This document shows, one piece after another, positions 62,519 through 64,000 of a DNA stretch of 64,000 nucleotides. The notes under the pieces were generated by a model. It did not search any database. It was not told the origin of the DNA and saw only the letters and a list, made by a program, of their open reading frames with translations. Position numbers and translations under genes: made by a program. This DNA comes from Maritimibacter sp. (GTDB lineage: Bacteria; Pseudomonadota; Alphaproteobacteria; Rhodobacterales; Rhodobacteraceae). The first letter of the stretch is position 1. The number at the start of each line of letters is the position of its first letter. Location of the stretch: positions 62,001 through 126,000 of the forward strand of contig NZVC01000057.1 of the NCBI GenBank assembly GCA_002701395.1. Reading direction: 5' to 3'.

Positions 62519-64000
62519 TCAAGATGTTGGCCAATTTTGCAAGGCAGCCCTCACGATGTCGTGGGGCAATGGCATCAGACTTGGGCCGGTTGTCCAGAGA
62601 ATTGCCGTTTCCACCACACGATCCGGATAGATCTGCCGCAGGGCAAGGTCATAGGCCGCCATCTGCCGCAAAACGCCCAGCGGCACGTCTTCGGGGCGAT
62701 CCGGGACGATGCGGTTGGTCTTGAAGTCCACCGCCAGCACGCGGTCCGGGCCGACCAACAGCTTGTCGATGGTGCCGTGGATGCGGGTGTCGCCAAGGTC
62801 CGGAAGGCTCGCGGACAGGTCGACCTCGGACATCACCTCCGGTTCGAACAGGAACGCCAGCGAGCCGTCTGCAAGGATGTGCCCGACGTCGGCAAGGATC
62901 GTCTCGACCTCGCCCGGCGCGGGTGTCTCGGTGCCCTGTTCCAGCAACTGCCGCCCGATCCTGTCGCGGTCGGCTTCGGGAAACAGCGGCAGGTGTTCCA
63001 AAAGCAGGTGCGCCATCCGCCCACGACGCAGCGCGGTTTCAAGATCACCTTCGTCGGGTTCGGCGCCGATGACCTTGGCGCCGCCAAGGTCGCTGGGCGA
63101 CAGGGTCTTCACCGCTGACGGCACGGGCAGGTGCCGGTCGATCCAGTCGGGCAGGGCGGGCGGTTCTGCAACGTCGGTCTGCGCCTCGACCAGCGCGCCC
63201 ATGTCCCAGTTTCCATGCGTCGCGCGCAGACCTTCGCCAACCGGCGTGTCCAGTTTCACGGGACCCATGCCTGCCACCGCTTGCCCAATCAGGCCGTGCC
63301 AGCAATCGTCCGCATCACCCGTGTCGCCCGCCGCCGCCACGATCAGCCAAGTCTCGGCGCGGGTGATCGCCACGTACAATAGCCGCAGCGTCTCGGCTTC
63401 TTGCGCGGTCTTCTTGGCCTCCAGCGCGTCTTTCATCACCTCGGGCTGCTTGCCGGCGGGCGTCTTCCAGACCGTTTCGCCCCCCTCCAGCGTCACCAGC
63501 TCGTCGCGCATCGGGGACCGGCGCTTGTTGGTGTCGGGCAGGATCACGATGGGCGCTTCCAGCCCTTTGGAGCCATGCACCGTCATCACCCGGATCTGAT
63601 CGCCCGCGGTGTCCATCTGGCGTTTGACCTCGACATCGTCGGTTTCCAGCCACGTCAGAAAGCCGGTCAGGCTGGGCACTTCCATCCGCTCGTAAGCCAG
63701 CGCCTGATTCAGCAGGGAATCGATGCCGTCTTCCGCCTCGGACCCTAGCCGCGCCAGCAGCTTCCGCCGTCCGTCATGCCGGGACAGGATGCGTTCGATC
63801 AGGTCGTAGGGCCGCAAGAAATCCGTCTGACCGCGCAGATCGTTCAGGATCTCCATCGTTCGGGGCCAGTCGGCGGCGCGGTCGCGCAGCGCGTTCCACA
63901 GGTAGGCGCGCCCACGCCCGGCGGCGAGGCGGAACAATTCATCCTCGGACCAGCCGAACAGCGGTGACCGCAGCGCGGCGGCCAGCGACAGATCGTCTTC
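62519..64000 (-). CDS. addA: AddA helicase-nuclease, double-strand break repair (C-terminal part only)
   Basis: The frame is open through the right edge of the window, so only the C-terminal ~493 residues are present. The visible part covers the end of the UvrD-like helicase core (motif VMTVHGSKGLEAPIVIL; motif VI in LLYVAITRAE) and the RecB-type nuclease with the catalytic VLAVDFKTNR near the end. With AddB it resects broken DNA ends for RecA. The partner gene, expected upstream, lies outside the window. Confidence 0.93.
   Translation of the reverse strand, partial: EDDLSLAAALRSPLFGWSEDELFRLAAGRGRAYLWNALRDRAADWPRTMEILNDLRGQTDFLRPYDLIERILSRHDGRRKLLARLGSEAEDGIDSLLNQALAYERMEVPSLTGFLTWLETDDVEVKRQMDTAGDQIRVMTVHGSKGLEAPIVILPDTNKRRSPMRDELVTLEGGETVWKTPAGKQPEVMKDALEAKKTAQEAETLRLLYVAITRAETWLIVAAAGDTGDADDCWHGLIGQAVAGMGPVKLDTPVGEGLRATHGNWDMGALVEAQTDVAEPPALPDWIDRHLPVPSAVKTLSPSDLGGAKVIGAEPDEGDLETALRRGRMAHLLLEHLPLFPEADRDRIGRQLLEQGTETPAPGEVETILADVGHILADGSLAFLFEPEVMSEVDLSASLPDLGDTRIHGTIDKLLVGPDRVLAVDFKTNRIVPDRPEDVPLGVLRQMAAYDLALRQIYPDRVVETAILWTTGPSLMPLPHDIVRAALQNWPTS

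Noticed and set aside
1-64000. tRNA/rRNA genes, CRISPR arrays, insertion sequences, prophage genes
   Set aside because: I looked for cloverleaf-like sequences, regularly spaced direct repeats and transposase or integrase motifs and saw none. A covariance search (tRNAscan-SE, Infernal) could still find a small RNA that I missed.

Overview
The window is GC-rich chromosomal DNA from an alphaproteobacterium, most likely family Rhodobacteraceae (Roseobacter group). Pointers are the gene order rho-mnmE-mnmG-rsmG-parA-parB, the block maf-aroE-coaE-dnaQ-secB-fxsA-Tim44-mltA-Smr, the malic enzyme/phosphotransacetylase fusion, an AddA-type helicase-nuclease beside trxA, and a NavBac sodium channel with a TLESWSM filter, a trait of marine bacteria. 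I cannot name a genus. I see no rRNA, tRNA, CRISPR array, transposase or prophage gene. Both end genes are cut: an FAD monooxygenase on the left (lacks its 5' end) and addA on the right (lacks its N-terminal part).

Layout. 0-1.7 kb: FAD monooxygenase with a small DUF2783 partner. 1.8-8.3 kb: a peptide-type ABC importer (permease, permease, fused double ATPase, Tat-exported binding protein) downstream of a prolyl aminopeptidase. 8.4-13.4 kb: ubiG, a MarR regulator, a nitrilase-family amidase, glutaredoxin, ComF, an NDUFAF5-like methyltransferase and ferrochelatase. 13.5-16.6 kb: an envelope cluster of two L,D-transpeptidases, a CAP lipoprotein, a tiny secreted protein and the sodium channel. 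16.6-24.9 kb: an RNA m5U methyltransferase, two ABC exporter half-transporters, CCA-adding enzyme, two Nudix hydrolases and Hsp33. 24.9-26.6 kb: a receiver-PP2C phosphatase facing an HPt protein. 26.6-33.7 kb: thioesterase, argG, two sulfotransferase-like proteins, an unusual class IV aminotransferase and maeB. 33.8-40.7 kb: mutS, grpE-hrcA, rph-rdgB-hemW.

40.8-49.2 kb looks like the replication and segregation centre of the chromosome. parB, parA, rsmG, mnmG, mnmE, rho and hemJ all run leftward. Two perfect parS palindromes lie in the rsmG and mnmG coding sequences. The only sizeable intergenic stretch (about 48.24-48.63 kb) is strikingly AT-rich and carries DnaA-box-like 9-mers. I call it the probable oriC. 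Rightward from it run maf, aroE, coaE and dnaQ.

51.4-64 kb: secB, fxsA, Tim44-like protein, mltA, Smr protein, an MFS transporter, an esterase lipoprotein, hslU, then an 824-residue SDR/SPW/VKOR membrane fusion on the opposite strand that separates hslU from hslV, then hslV, trxA and addA.

The best candidates for undescribed biology are: (1) a three-copy double-hairpin element at the 3' ends of convergent gene pairs, whose first stem changes sequence between copies but keeps its pairing; (2) the SDR/SPW/VKOR fusion inside the hslVU pair; (3) a class IV aminotransferase with Thr at the position of the usual PLP-binding Glu, translationally coupled to a P-loop sulfotransferase-like protein; and (4) the fine structure of oriC/parS.
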